Source of the DNA: CAIXSC01 sp046349935
GTDB taxonomy: Bacteria > Planctomycetota > Planctomycetia > Pirellulales > Pirellulaceae
Direction of reading: 5' to 3'
NCBI GenBank assembly: GCA_046349935.1
Contig: JAXMBK010000008.1
Span: 124,001 to 188,000, forward strand
DNA length: 64,000 bases
In this document: positions 41,692 to 50,559 of the stretch, piece by piece
How positions within the stretch are numbered: position 1 is the stretch's first letter
Layout: each line of letters opens with the position of its first letter
The notes under the pieces: generated by a model
Told to the model about the DNA's origin: nothing
Seen by the model: only the letters and a program-made list of their open reading frames with translations
Database searches by the model: none
Translations under genes and position numbers: made by a program

Positions 41692-44385
41692 CTACGAAAT
41701 GCGGCGTTCGGCGAACACGGTGTCCTGGCTGCGCGCGGCGTCGATCTCGAAACCGCAGCGTTCGAAGAGCTCCAGCATTCGGTGGTTGTCCGGCGCCGTC
41801 TCGGCCACCACCCGCTGGATGCCCCAAGCGCGGCAGATTTCCAGGCAGTAGTCGGTCAGGAGCGTGCCGACGCCTTGGCCTTGCCACCGATCGCCGACCA
41901 AGACCGCATACTCGGCGTCCCGGTGGTCTGCGTCGGCGACCAGACGCCCGACTCCGCGAATCTGTTTGCGACCGGTCGCCGACTCCTCGGCGATCGCCAC
42001 GATCGCAATTTCCCGGTCGTAATCGATGAAGCAAAAGCGCGTCGCCATTTCGTGCGTCGTCCCGCTGAACAGATAGCGAAAGCGAAACCGAATCGACTCC
42101 GGCGAACAACCTGCCAGCAATTCGTGCCACAGCGGTTCGTCTTCCGGTCGAATCGGCCGCAACACGATCGTCTCGCCGTCGGGCAAGCGGATCGTCCGCG
42201 TCAGTTCCTCGGGGTAGGGCCGGATCGCCAAGTGCGAGTACCGTCGGACCGGCGTCAAGATGGCCGAACGGTCGAGGACGATGCGAGCGTCGAGCGCGAC
42301 GGCTTGGTCTGGAGTGACCAGCAGAGGGTTGATGTCGAGCTCTACGATTTCGGGATAGTCGGCCGCCAGATACGACACGCGAATCAGGATCTCGACCAGT
42401 CGATCAATGTTCGCCGCGGGACGTCCTCGATAGCCGCTTAAGAGCGGCCACGACTTGAGCGACTCCAGCATGCGTCGGGCGAGTCGTTCTGTAAGCGGCG
42501 GCAGTTCGAGCGCGCAATCTTGGTACAGCTCGGCCGTCACTCCCCCAGCGCCGACCAACAGCACCGCGCCGAACACTGGATCGCGCTTGGCCCCCACGAT
42601 CCACTCATGGCCGTTCGGCGCCGTCACCATCCGCTGCACGGTGACGCCGACGCCGTCGAGCGGCAGTTGCGCGGATGCGGCTTGCGTCATCATCCGTTCG
42701 AACGCGGCGGCCACTTGCGCTTCGTCGGCCAGATTGAGCATTACGCCGCCGACGTCGGTCTTGTGGGTGATCGACGGGGAGTGGATCTTGAGTGCGACGG
42801 GAAAGCCAAGACGCTGCGCGAATTTGCAGGCGTCGTCGACGGTCCAGGCGACGTAAGGTTTCGCCACCGGAATCTCGTACGCCTCGAGCAGCGATTTCGA
42901 CGTGCTCTCGGTGAGCACTTCATGCCCTTCGCTCAAGATCGTGTCGAAGACGGCGCGCAGTTTAGCGCGATCAAGCGGAAACTCGACCGGCAAATCGCGC
43001 GGCGTCTCGTACAGCATTTCGCGCCGTCGCGCGTACGAGGCGAGATACATGAGCGCCCGCACCGCCTGTTCGGGCGACGCGTAGGTGGGGATTTGGGCCG
43101 CATTGAGTCGCCGAATTCCTTCCGCCACTCGCTCGCCTCCCATCCAGGCCGCGATCACCGGTTTGCGCGACCGGCCGGCGACTTCGATCACGACCTCGGC
43201 GGTGCGCGTCGGATCGGTCATCGCTTGCGGCGTGAGCACGACGACGACGGCGTCGACCTGCGGGTCGTTGAGCACCAACTGGACGGCCTGCGCGAATCGC
43301 TCGGGCGACGCATCGCCCAGCACGTCGACCGGATTGCCGTGCGACCAGGCGGGCGGCAGACAATCATTCAGAGCGGCGATCGTTTCGGGACCCAGATTGG
43401 CCAGCGTCCCTTGACGCTCGATCAATTCATCCGTCGCCATCACTCCCGGTCCGCCCGCGTTCGTCACGATCGCCAGCCGCGATCCGCGCGGCGCGTGGTG
43501 GCTCGCTAGTAGCTCCGCGCAGTCGAACATATGCTCGACGTCGAACACGCGCACAATTCCTGCGCGCCGCAGCGCCGCCTCGTAGACGGCATCCATTCCG
43601 GCCATGGCGCCCGTGTGAGACGCGGCGGCCTGCGCCGATTCGGCGAAGCGCCCCGACTTGTAGGCGATGATGGGCTTTTTGCGAGTGAACCCGCGGGCGG
43701 CGCTCATGAAATGCCGCGGCCGATCCAGCGATTCGATGTACAGCAGGATCGCATCCGTGTGCGGGTCGAGCGCGAAAAAATCGATCAGACTGCCGAGGCT
43801 GACGTCGAGCATGTTGCCGACCGAGACGAAATGCGAGAAGCCGACGTTTTCGCGCAGCGCCCAGTCGAGGACGGACGTACAGAGCGCGCCGGATTGCGAG
43901 ATAAAGGCGATGCGTCCTTTCGGCGGCATATCCGCCGCAAAACTGGCATTCAGTCCCGTATGCGGCGAGAGGACTCCCAAGCAATTAGGACCCAGTATCC
44001 GCAGCCCTTCGAAGGCCGCCGCCTCGCGCTGGATCGCACGTTCCAACGCCGCGCCCGCCGGTCCCGTCTCGCGAAAGCCGGCCGACAGGATGATCACCGA
44101 CGGCGCACCGGCCGCACCGCATTCACGCACCAGCCCAGGCACGGTCGCAGCCGGCGTGGCGATCACGACCAAGTCCGGCCGCTCGGGCAGCTCCGCGACG
44201 CTCTTGAAGCAAGGGCGACCTTCTAACTGTTCGTGACGCGGATTGATCGGGAAGACGCGTCCCGAGAAGTCGGGGCGGAGTAGATTCTGGAAGACGGTTC
44301 TCCCGACGCTCGACGGTCTATCGCTTGCGCCGATCACCGCGACGCAGCGCGGTGAAAAGAGATGTTCCAGATTGCGAATCGGCAT
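41692..44385 (-). CDS. Pat-like protein: NDP-forming acyl-CoA synthetase domain fused to GNAT acetyltransferase
   Basis: 897 residues. Residues about 1-700 form an NDP-forming acyl-CoA synthetase: CoA-binding domain (VAVIGASDRPSSVGRTVFQNLL, GPNCLGVLSP), succinyl-CoA-synthetase-like region with FISQSGALCTSVLDWA and SHTGAMAG (phospho-His candidate His257), then the ATP-grasp part (LKIHSPSITHKTDVGGVMLNL, ELDINPLLV). Residues about 725-890 are a GNAT domain (IRPEDEPLWHELLAGCSPESIRFRFRY, VGDRWQGQGVGTLLTDYCLEICRAWG). In enterobacteria the same fusion (Pat/YfiQ) acetylates lysines, including acetyl-CoA synthetase. Here the synthetase His is present, so ligase activity may remain. The M3 peptidase gene is 17 bp upstream in the same direction. 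Confidence 0.93.
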   Translation of the reverse strand: MPIRNLEHLFSPRCVAVIGASDRPSSVGRTVFQNLLRPDFSGRVFPINPRHEQLEGRPCFKSVAELPERPDLVVIATPAATVPGLVRECGAAGAPSVIILSAGFRETGPAGAALERAIQREAAAFEGLRILGPNCLGVLSPHTGLNASFAADMPPKGRIAFISQSGALCTSVLDWALRENVGFSHFVSVGNMLDVSLGSLIDFFALDPHTDAILLYIESLDRPRHFMSAARGFTRKKPIIAYKSGRFAESAQAAASHTGAMAGMDAVYEAALRRAGIVRVFDVEHMFDCAELLASHHAPRGSRLAIVTNAGGPGVMATDELIERQGTLANLGPETIAALNDCLPPAWSHGNPVDVLGDASPERFAQAVQLVLNDPQVDAVVVVLTPQAMTDPTRTAEVVIEVAGRSRKPVIAAWMGGERVAEGIRRLNAAQIPTYASPEQAVRALMYLASYARRREMLYETPRDLPVEFPLDRAKLRAVFDTILSEGHEVLTESTSKSLLEAYEIPVAKPYVAWTVDDACKFAQRLGFPVALKIHSPSITHKTDVGGVMLNLADEAQVAAAFERMMTQAASAQLPLDGVGVTVQRMVTAPNGHEWIVGAKRDPVFGAVLLVGAGGVTAELYQDCALELPPLTERLARRMLESLKSWPLLSGYRGRPAANIDRLVEILIRVSYLAADYPEIVELDINPLLVTPDQAVALDARIVLDRSAILTPVRRYSHLAIRPYPEELTRTIRLPDGETIVLRPIRPEDEPLWHELLAGCSPESIRFRFRYLFSGTTHEMATRFCFIDYDREIAIVAIAEESATGRKQIRGVGRLVADADHRDAEYAVLVGDRWQGQGVGTLLTDYCLEICRAWGIQRVVAETAPDNHRMLELFERCGFEIDAARSQDTVFAERRIS

Positions 44386-44401
44386 GCGCAGTTCTTTCCG
44401 G

Positions 44402-46093
44402 TCAGACGAGATTCGCCAACGCCGCTCGCGCTTGCGCCGCCACGTCGCGCAGGCAGTTCGGCGTGAAGGGGCTGATCAGGCCGGCGGAACGAGTCAGTTC
44501 TTGAAACGGCGCCTCGCCGCCGCGACGACAGAGCGCCAGATAGTCGGCCAATGCAGCTGGAAAATCGCGATTCGCGCGGACCCAGAACTGCAGGGCGCAG
44601 GTTTGCGCCAACGTGTAGTCGATGTAGTAGAAGGGGGACAGATAGATGTGTCGCTGGAATTGCCAGAAACCGCCTTGATCGACGTGCGGCAAGTCGCCGT
44701 AGTCCCGCCACGGCAGGTAAGTGCGTTCCATCTCCTGCCACATCCCATGCCGCTCGGCCGGGCTCGCGTCCGGATTCGCATAGACCAAGTGCTGGAAGTG
44801 GTCGACTGCGACGCCGTAGGGAATGAACAACAGCGACTGCGCCAGATGGATCTTGCGGAATCGATCCGCGTCAGCCCCGAAGAACTTGTCCATGTGCGGC
44901 CACGTGAGAAACTCGAGGCTCATCGAGTGGATCTCGCACGATTCGTAGGTGGGCCACAGATAGTCGACCACCGGCTGTTCGCGACTGAGATAACCTTGCA
45001 AGGCGTGTCCGATCTCGTGTGTGAAAACCTCGACGTCGCCCTTGGTGCCGTTGAAGTTCGCGAAGATGTACGGGACGCCGAAATCGGGGAACGACGTGCA
45101 GAATCCGCCCGGCGCTTTGTCTTTGCGATTCTTGAGGTCCATTAAGTGTGCGTCGATCATCAGGCGGAAGAAGCCGCCGATCTCAGGATGCATGGCGTCG
45201 AACATCTCGGTCGCCCGCTCGATCATCCAGTCGTGATCCCCTTGCGGCGCAGGATTGCCGCGCGAGTCGTGCACGCCTTCGTCCCAGAACTTGAGCTTCT
45301 CGACGCCCAAGGCTTGCGCTTGCAGGCCGCGCAGTTCGACGGCCAGCGGGACGAGGTGCTCGCGTACGTCGGCTCGGAAGCGTTCGACGTCGCCCTGGTT
45401 GTAGTCCACTCGCTTCATCCGCTTGTAGCCGAGGCCGATGAAGTCATGGAACCCGAGCTTGCGCGCCATGCGCGTCCGCAGGCCGACCAGTTGGTCGTAG
45501 AGCGAATCGAGCGCGGGGCGGTTGGCGGCGAACCAACCCCAGCGGGCTTTTTCCGCGGAATGCCGTGTTTCGCGGTCAGCATCCTCGCGATACTTGACGA
45601 TCTCCGACAGATTGCAGACGGCGCCGCGGAAATCGATCTTCGCCGACGAGAGGAGATCGGTGTAGTCGGCTTCAAGCTTCGATTCGGCCACCATGTCGTC
45701 CGCAATCGCCGACTCGAAGGTCAGCACATCGGCTTCCCACAGGGCCAGCACGTAGTCGCCGTAGGTGCGGGCGACGACGTCGCGGAGCGGCGGCAGCAGG
45801 AAGCGGCGCTTGAGGGCGACGGAGAGCTCCGTGAGTTTAGGGCGGAGGGCGTCCGCGTATTCTCGAGCCTCGCGCGCCGCGGCGTCTTGCGTGTTCTGTT
45901 GAAACTTCAGGCCGACGAGCGCTTCCCAGGTTTCGATCCGGCGGCGAATGGCGTCCCAATCCTTGAGCACCGCTTGCTGCTGGCTCGCGTCGTGCGCCGC
46001 ATCCAACCGTCGCTCGAGCGCCGCGTACGCCGTCGTCATCTCATCCGCCGTCGGCGCCGTCACCTGAAACGCATGAAAGTCAATGTCGCTCAT
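44402..46093 (-). CDS. M3-family oligoendopeptidase
   Basis: 563 residues, ATG 46093 with GAAGGGGATG upstream. Zinc metallopeptidase of the PepF/M3 family: HEIGH motif at His359-Glu360-x2-His363 in VFTHEIGHALQGY, third ligand Glu in YESCEIHSMSLEF, and the helical substrate-closing lobes on both sides (ESKLEADYTDLLSSAKIDFRG near the start, RHIYLSPFYYIDYTLAQTCALQFW near the end). Probably cytoplasmic, degrading oligopeptides. The last gene in its unit is the Pat-like gene. A family A repeat and a terminator-rich gap lie upstream. Confidence 0.94.
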   Translation of the reverse strand: MSDIDFHAFQVTAPTADEMTTAYAALERRLDAAHDASQQQAVLKDWDAIRRRIETWEALVGLKFQQNTQDAAAREAREYADALRPKLTELSVALKRRFLLPPLRDVVARTYGDYVLALWEADVLTFESAIADDMVAESKLEADYTDLLSSAKIDFRGAVCNLSEIVKYREDADRETRHSAEKARWGWFAANRPALDSLYDQLVGLRTRMARKLGFHDFIGLGYKRMKRVDYNQGDVERFRADVREHLVPLAVELRGLQAQALGVEKLKFWDEGVHDSRGNPAPQGDHDWMIERATEMFDAMHPEIGGFFRLMIDAHLMDLKNRKDKAPGGFCTSFPDFGVPYIFANFNGTKGDVEVFTHEIGHALQGYLSREQPVVDYLWPTYESCEIHSMSLEFLTWPHMDKFFGADADRFRKIHLAQSLLFIPYGVAVDHFQHLVYANPDASPAERHGMWQEMERTYLPWRDYGDLPHVDQGGFWQFQRHIYLSPFYYIDYTLAQTCALQFWVRANRDFPAALADYLALCRRGGEAPFQELTRSAGLISPFTPNCLRDVAAQARAALANLV

Positions 46094-46134
46094 CGCATCC
46101 CCTTCGTCGCTAGTGTGTCGCAGGATTGTACCCC

Positions 46135-46159
46135 CCGTAGAACAGGCTTCCAGCCTGTT
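46135..46159 (+). repeat. Family A palindromic repeat
   Basis: Stem AACAGGCT/AGCCTGTT with TCC loop, head CCGTAG; in the gap between M3 peptidase and gap. Confidence 0.9.
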
Positions 46160-46209
46160 ACCAATCCCACAAAATCAATCCCACAAAACAAGCGCACAAA
46201 CAAGCGCAC

Positions 46210-46243
46210 AAAAAAACGCCGCGCGTGCTCAACACGCGCGGCG
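46210..46243 (-). terminator. Rho-independent terminator of gap gene
   Basis: Minus-strand stem CGCCGCGCGTG / CACGCGCGGCG (11 bp, 5-base loop) immediately followed by seven T residues. It lies 32 bases after the gap stop. Among the clearest terminators in the window. Confidence 0.92.
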
Positions 46244-46275
46244 TCGCAGTTGCTTCGTTCGGCTATCGCCGTCTC

Positions 46276-47301
46276 TTACATCTTGCCGAAGATCGAGATG
46301 AGGTCGACGGTGCGGCTGCTGTAGCCCCATTCGTTGTCGTACCAGCTGAGCACCTTCAAAAGGTTGCCGCCCATGACCTGCGTCCACGGAGCGACGAAGA
46401 TCGAGCTGTGCGGGTTGCCGATGATGTCGCTCGACACAATCGGGTCTTCCACGTACTGGAGGACGCCCTTGAGCGGCCCTTCCGCGGCGGCCTTCATGGC
46501 GGCGTTCACATCCTTCTCGGTCACGTCGCGCTTCAAGAGGGCGGTGAGGTCGGTCACGCTGCCGTCCGACGTCGGAACGCGGAGCGCGATGCCGGTGAGC
46601 TTCCCCTTGAGGTCGGGAATCACTTCGCCCACGGCCTTCGCCGCACCGGTGCTCGTCGGCACGATATTCATGCCGGCGGCGCGGGCTCGGTAAATGTTGT
46701 CGTGCGCCAGGTCGAGCAGACGCTGGTCGTTCGTGTAGCTGTGGACGGTGGTCATCAAGCCCTTCTCGATGCCGAACGTTTCGTGCAACACCTTGGCCAT
46801 CGGCGCCAAGCAGTTGGTGGTGCAGCTGGCGTTCGAGATGCACTTCATTTCCGGCTTGAGCAAGTGGTCGTTGACGCCCATGACGACCGTCAGGTCGGGC
46901 GTGTCCTTCGCCGGAGCGCTCAACACGACGCGGCGAGCGCCCGCGTCGAGGTGGCTGTCGTAGCCCGGCTTGCCCTTGGCGGCGTCCTTCTTCCCCGTGA
47001 AGACGCCCGTGCTTTCCAACGCCACATCGACCTTCAGATCGCCCCAGGGCAACTTGGCCGGGTCGCGTTCCTTCAACACCGGGATGTGCTTGCCGTTGAC
47101 GATGATTCCCTTGTCATCGTTGGCGACCGTTCCCTGGAACATGCGGTGCGTGCTGTCGTACTTCAGCAGCATGGCCAGCGTGTTCGTGTCGGTCAGGTCG
47201 TTAATGGCGACGACCTCGAACTCGGCCGGACGAGCGGCCAGGATGCGGAAAACGAGCCGACCGATGCGCCCGAAACCGTTGATTGCTACGCGAATTGCCA
47301 C
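46276..47301 (-). CDS. gap: Glyceraldehyde-3-phosphate dehydrogenase, type I
   Basis: 341 residues from GTG 47301, with GGAG 8 bases upstream. Oxidative phosphorylating GAPDH of glycolysis. NAD site RVAINGFGRIGRLVFR, with INDL Asp35 favouring NAD+ over NADP+. Catalytic Cys160 in SNASCTTNCLAP, His in TVHSYTNDQRLLD, and the C-terminal NPHSSIFVAPWTQV and SWYDNEWGYSSR. Flanked by a strong promoter upstream and a strong terminator downstream, so it is monocistronic and probably highly expressed. Confidence 0.97.
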   Translation of the reverse strand: MAIRVAINGFGRIGRLVFRILAARPAEFEVVAINDLTDTNTLAMLLKYDSTHRMFQGTVANDDKGIIVNGKHIPVLKERDPAKLPWGDLKVDVALESTGVFTGKKDAAKGKPGYDSHLDAGARRVVLSAPAKDTPDLTVVMGVNDHLLKPEMKCISNASCTTNCLAPMAKVLHETFGIEKGLMTTVHSYTNDQRLLDLAHDNIYRARAAGMNIVPTSTGAAKAVGEVIPDLKGKLTGIALRVPTSDGSVTDLTALLKRDVTEKDVNAAMKAAAEGPLKGVLQYVEDPIVSSDIIGNPHSSIFVAPWTQVMGGNLLKVLSWYDNEWGYSSRTVDLISIFGKM

Positions 47302-47352
47302 GTACTTAACTCCTTTACCCAATAGATTCTCGTTCACTTTTCTACGGGGCCG

Positions 47353-47381
47353 ATTATAGTGCTCGCGCGGCGCGCGAGCAA
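47353..47381 (-). promoter_or_regulatory. Strong sigma-70-like promoter of gap
   Basis: Minus strand: TTGCTC (47381-47376), 17-base spacer, perfect TATAAT (47358-47353). Predicted start near 47346, giving a leader of about 45 bases before GTG 47301. The best promoter seen in the window. Confidence 0.7.
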
Positions 47382-47511
47382 CGGCGTGAAGCCGACTGCA
47401 CGGAAGCACGCGCGACGGCGTGCGCAGTGGAAGATAAGCCGCCCTAGAGGGGCGTTACGGGGCAGGGCGGCGTCGCTGGAGAGGCGCCGAGACTCGTGCA
47501 AGACGCTCCAG

Positions 47512-48333
47512 CTATTCGGATGCCTTTTCAGCCGCCGGCTTCTCGGCCGGTTTTTCGTCCCCCTTCTCGTCTCCCTTTTCGGCCGGTTTTTCCAACGTGC
47601 GGCGCTTCTTGGTTTCGCCCGCCAACTTTTCGGTCGCCGTCACGGTGGCGCGGTTGGCGAAGACGAATTGCTTCATGCCCGCAGGAGACCAGCCCTGAAA
47701 CTCAATCTTGTCTCCGGGTTTCACCAAGCTCAGGTTCGTATAGTCGACCGACACCTTCGCCCCCTCGGCCAGTTCCCCTTTGACGACTTTGCCCGGGATC
47801 TGCACTTGGAACTTGCCATTCTTAATCTCCGTCAAACGGCCGATGATCGTCACCGGCATATTGTCCGGCGGCGGCGCCTTCTTCATCGGCTTCTCTGGCT
47901 TCGGTTCCTGGAACAGCCCCGCGCCGTCGTTGCCAGCAGGCAGGTTGTCGACGATGACGCCGACCACGTACCCCTCGCGCAAGGTGATCGCGTCCATTTG
48001 CGTCACTTCTTCTAGAATCTTTCCCCGCTTATCGACGGTCGCGGTGAACCGTACGATCAACCCCGGTCGCAGCCAACTTGTTTCCGCCGCCCCTGTGTAC
48101 TCGACCTGCGGATTTTGGCCCTCGAGTTGAACGACGTAACGCTCGCCGCCGTCGGCTTGCACTTCCATACCGCCGCCCGCTGCGCCTTTGATGGTGCCGG
48201 TTCCTCGAGCGGGTTCCCGCTGTTGCTGTGGAACATTGGGGCCGGGCCGCCGGTTTTGCGCCGCGGCTGGCGCCGTCGCCGCCGCGACGACCAGGAATCC
48301 AACACCCAACGCCAAAAGAGAGGCAGTTCGCAT
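47512..48333 (-). CDS. Exported hypothetical protein with Glu/Lys-rich tail
   Basis: 273 residues from ATG 48333 (a GTG at 48342 would add MPA). Signal peptide about 1-25 (TASLLALGVGFLVVAAATAPAAAQ). Two beta-rich repeated segments are seen: YVVQLEGQNPQVEYTGAAETSWLRPGLIVRFTATV near 70-100 and VTIIGRLTEIKNGKFQVQIPG near 160-180, separated by a Pro-rich linker; these resemble a pair of small beta-barrels. The C-terminal ~40 residues are KPAEKGDEKGDEKPAEKPAAEK repeats. No family recognised; periplasmic. Divergent from panB. Confidence 0.7.
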   Translation of the reverse strand: MRTASLLALGVGFLVVAAATAPAAAQNRRPGPNVPQQQREPARGTGTIKGAAGGGMEVQADGGERYVVQLEGQNPQVEYTGAAETSWLRPGLIVRFTATVDKRGKILEEVTQMDAITLREGYVVGVIVDNLPAGNDGAGLFQEPKPEKPMKKAPPPDNMPVTIIGRLTEIKNGKFQVQIPGKVVKGELAEGAKVSVDYTNLSLVKPGDKIEFQGWSPAGMKQFVFANRATVTATEKLAGETKKRRTLEKPAEKGDEKGDEKPAEKPAAEKASE

Positions 48334-48467
48334 GGCAGGCACTCAACGGGAGGGAAGGGAGGAAATTCGCGGCCCCTAGAGAATAACGTCCTGTTCAGAA
48401 TGTTGCCAGCAAATCTCGCCGCCGCGCCCTACTTCACCTGGCCCATTCTCTTCCACACAATATCTGC

Positions 48468-49271
48468 ATGACTTCCAAATCTGCCCGCCTGACGGTTCCC
48501 GAGTTCGTGGGTTTTAAGGCCGCTGGCCGCAAACTGTCGATGCTGACCGCCTACGACTACCCGGTCGCTCAGTTGCTCGACGAAGCGGGCGTCGACGGGA
48601 TTCTGGTCGGCGACAGTCTCTCGATGGCCGTCCAGGGACACGACACGACGCTCCCGGTGACGCTGGATGAAATCATCTACCACGCGGAGATCGTCGGCCG
48701 GGCAGTCCAACGCGCCTTGGTCGTCGTCGATCTGCCGTTCCCGACGAACCACTTGGGCGTCCATCGGGCCATCGAGTACGCCGGCCGCATCCTCAAGGAA
48801 ACTCGCTGCCAAGCCGTCAAGCTCGAAGGAGGCGCCGATCAAGCCGACGTCATCGCGGGACTCGTCGCCGCGGGGATACCGGTGATGGCGCATGTGGGTT
48901 TGCGCCCGCAAAGCGTGCACACGATGGGCGGGTACCGGGTCCAACGGGACCGGGAACGTTTGCTTGAGGATGCGCTCGCCGCGCAAAACGCCGGCGCATT
49001 CGGCATCGTGCTCGAATGCATCCCCGCCCCGTTGGCGGCCGAACTGACGAAGACGCTGCGCATTCCGACGATCGGCATCGGCGCGGGGCCGGATTGCGAC
49101 GGCCAAGTGCTCGTCGTCAACGACCTCTTGGGACTCACGGGCGGCCACGTCCCCAAGTTCGTGAAAGCCTATGCTCAATTACGACAAACCATCCTCGACG
49201 CCGCCAAACAGTTCGGCGACGAAGTGCGCGGCGGCCAATTCCCGGGCCCCGAGCAGACCTTTATGAAGTAG
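48468..49271 (+). CDS. panB: 3-methyl-2-oxobutanoate hydroxymethyltransferase
   Basis: 267 residues, ATG 48468 (no clear ribosome-binding site). Adds a hydroxymethyl group from methylene-THF to alpha-ketoisovalerate, first step of pantothenate and CoA synthesis. TIM barrel motifs: LSMLTAYDYPVAQLLDEAGVDGILVGDSLSM, TTLPVTLDEIIYHAEIVGRA, LPF..NHLGVHRAIEYAGRI, VKLEGGADQA, HVGLRPQSVH.MGGYRVQ, and TIGIGAGPDCDGQVLVVNDLLGL. Complete. panC and panD are not in the window. The RidA gene starts 28 bp downstream. Confidence 0.96.
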   Translation: MTSKSARLTVPEFVGFKAAGRKLSMLTAYDYPVAQLLDEAGVDGILVGDSLSMAVQGHDTTLPVTLDEIIYHAEIVGRAVQRALVVVDLPFPTNHLGVHRAIEYAGRILKETRCQAVKLEGGADQADVIAGLVAAGIPVMAHVGLRPQSVHTMGGYRVQRDRERLLEDALAAQNAGAFGIVLECIPAPLAAELTKTLRIPTIGIGAGPDCDGQVLVVNDLLGLTGGHVPKFVKAYAQLRQTILDAAKQFGDEVRGGQFPGPEQTFMK

Positions 49272-49299
49272 GGCGGCGGAAAGCCGCCAGGAGCAACAG

Positions 49300-50559
49300 A
49301 TGAGCGGCGGTCGACTGGCGTTGATGTGGCTGTGCGTTGCGGCGTCCGTTTGGTGTGCAAACGGGGCTCAGGCCCAATTCGGCGGCGCGGTCATCGAACG
49401 CTATCCGGTGCAGACAGCCAATCCGAGTTGCCAGGTCGTCGTCTGCCGGGGCGGCGACCTGTTCTATACGGCCCAACTCCTGCCGCTCGATGCGCAAGGG
49501 CGAGTCGTCGCGCCGAACGATCGCCGGTTGCAAGTCGACCAGACCTTTCGCCAACTGGAGCTCACCCTCGCGGCCGCGAAGCTGAAACTGAGCGACATCG
49601 TGAAGCTCAACGTTTACTGCGCCGACGACGACGCGGCCGACGCCGTGCGAAAGGGGCTTCCCGCTCGGTTCCCGCTCGGCCTTCCGGCTGTTTGTTACGT
49701 GACGACGTCGTTGCCGCACAGCGCGCTGGTGGCGCTCGACGCCGTCGCTCGCTCCCCCCAGGAACTCGCGCCGTTCGATTCGCCCCGCGGCCTCGCGCCG
49801 GGCGTTCACGCCGAACCGCGTCGGACCCATTGGGCGCTTTCGCCCGAAGGCAGCCGCGTCTATGTGGCGGGGCAGGCCGAGAAGGGCGACTTGCGCGGCG
49901 CAACCAAAGGGACGCTCCAAAGCCTGGAGCGCACGCTCAAGTTCCTGGGGCTCGAATGGGCCGACGTCGTTCAAATCAAGTCCTTCGTTACGCCCATGTC
50001 GTCGGTCGCGCAAGCAGAAGACGAGTTCGTAAAATTCTTCGGCGAAGCGACCGTCCCGCCGCTGGCGTGGGTCGAGTGGAAATCGGACTTGCCGATCGAA
50101 ATCGAACTTGTCGCCTCCGCAAACCGCGGGCGTGATTCGCAACTCGTCGGAAAACCGGCCGACCTCGAATTCCTCACGCCTCCCGGCATGACGACGCCGA
50201 CCATCTACTCGCGCGTCGTCCGCACTCACGGTCCGACGACGCTGTTCGTGAGCGGCCTGTACGGCGAACCGGGCGAGTCGGGGGAGAAGCAAGTCGAACG
50301 AATCTTCCAGGATCTCGAAAAGACGCTCCAATTGCCGCTGGCAGATGCCGGCGATTTCCGGCATCTGGCGAAAGCCACGTATTACGTGAGCGACGACGAT
50401 GCGAGCGGCAATCTCAATGCGCTGCGGCCGCGGTACTACGATCCTCAACGACCGCCGGCGGCGTCGAAGGCGCTGGTCCGCGGCGTGGGGCTGCCGAAAG
50501 CGACGATCACGATCGACATGATCGCCGTTCCGAAACTGCCTCCGCCTAAGTCGAACTAA
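49300..50559 (+). CDS. Exported protein with three RidA (YjgF/UK114) domains
   Basis: 419 residues, ATG 49300 with AGGAGCAAC upstream. Signal peptide about 1-25 (LALMWLCVAASVWCANGAQA). Three tandem RidA-like domains: about 35-155 (VVVCRGGDLFYTAQLLPLD, LELTLAAAKLKLSDIVKLNVYC), 165-285 (SRVYVAGQAEKGD, SLERTLKFLGLEWADVVQIKSFV) and 300-415 (TTLFVSGLYGEPGE, DLEKTLQLPLADAGDFRHLAKATYYV). RidA domains are normally single and cytoplasmic, removing reactive enamine/imine products; an exported triple is unusual. A three-domain chain could make a pseudo-trimer, since RidA works as a trimer. Co-directional with panB, which it follows by 28 bp. Confidence 0.88.
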   Translation: MSGGRLALMWLCVAASVWCANGAQAQFGGAVIERYPVQTANPSCQVVVCRGGDLFYTAQLLPLDAQGRVVAPNDRRLQVDQTFRQLELTLAAAKLKLSDIVKLNVYCADDDAADAVRKGLPARFPLGLPAVCYVTTSLPHSALVALDAVARSPQELAPFDSPRGLAPGVHAEPRRTHWALSPEGSRVYVAGQAEKGDLRGATKGTLQSLERTLKFLGLEWADVVQIKSFVTPMSSVAQAEDEFVKFFGEATVPPLAWVEWKSDLPIEIELVASANRGRDSQLVGKPADLEFLTPPGMTTPTIYSRVVRTHGPTTLFVSGLYGEPGESGEKQVERIFQDLEKTLQLPLADAGDFRHLAKATYYVSDDDASGNLNALRPRYYDPQRPPAASKALVRGVGLPKATITIDMIAVPKLPPPKSN

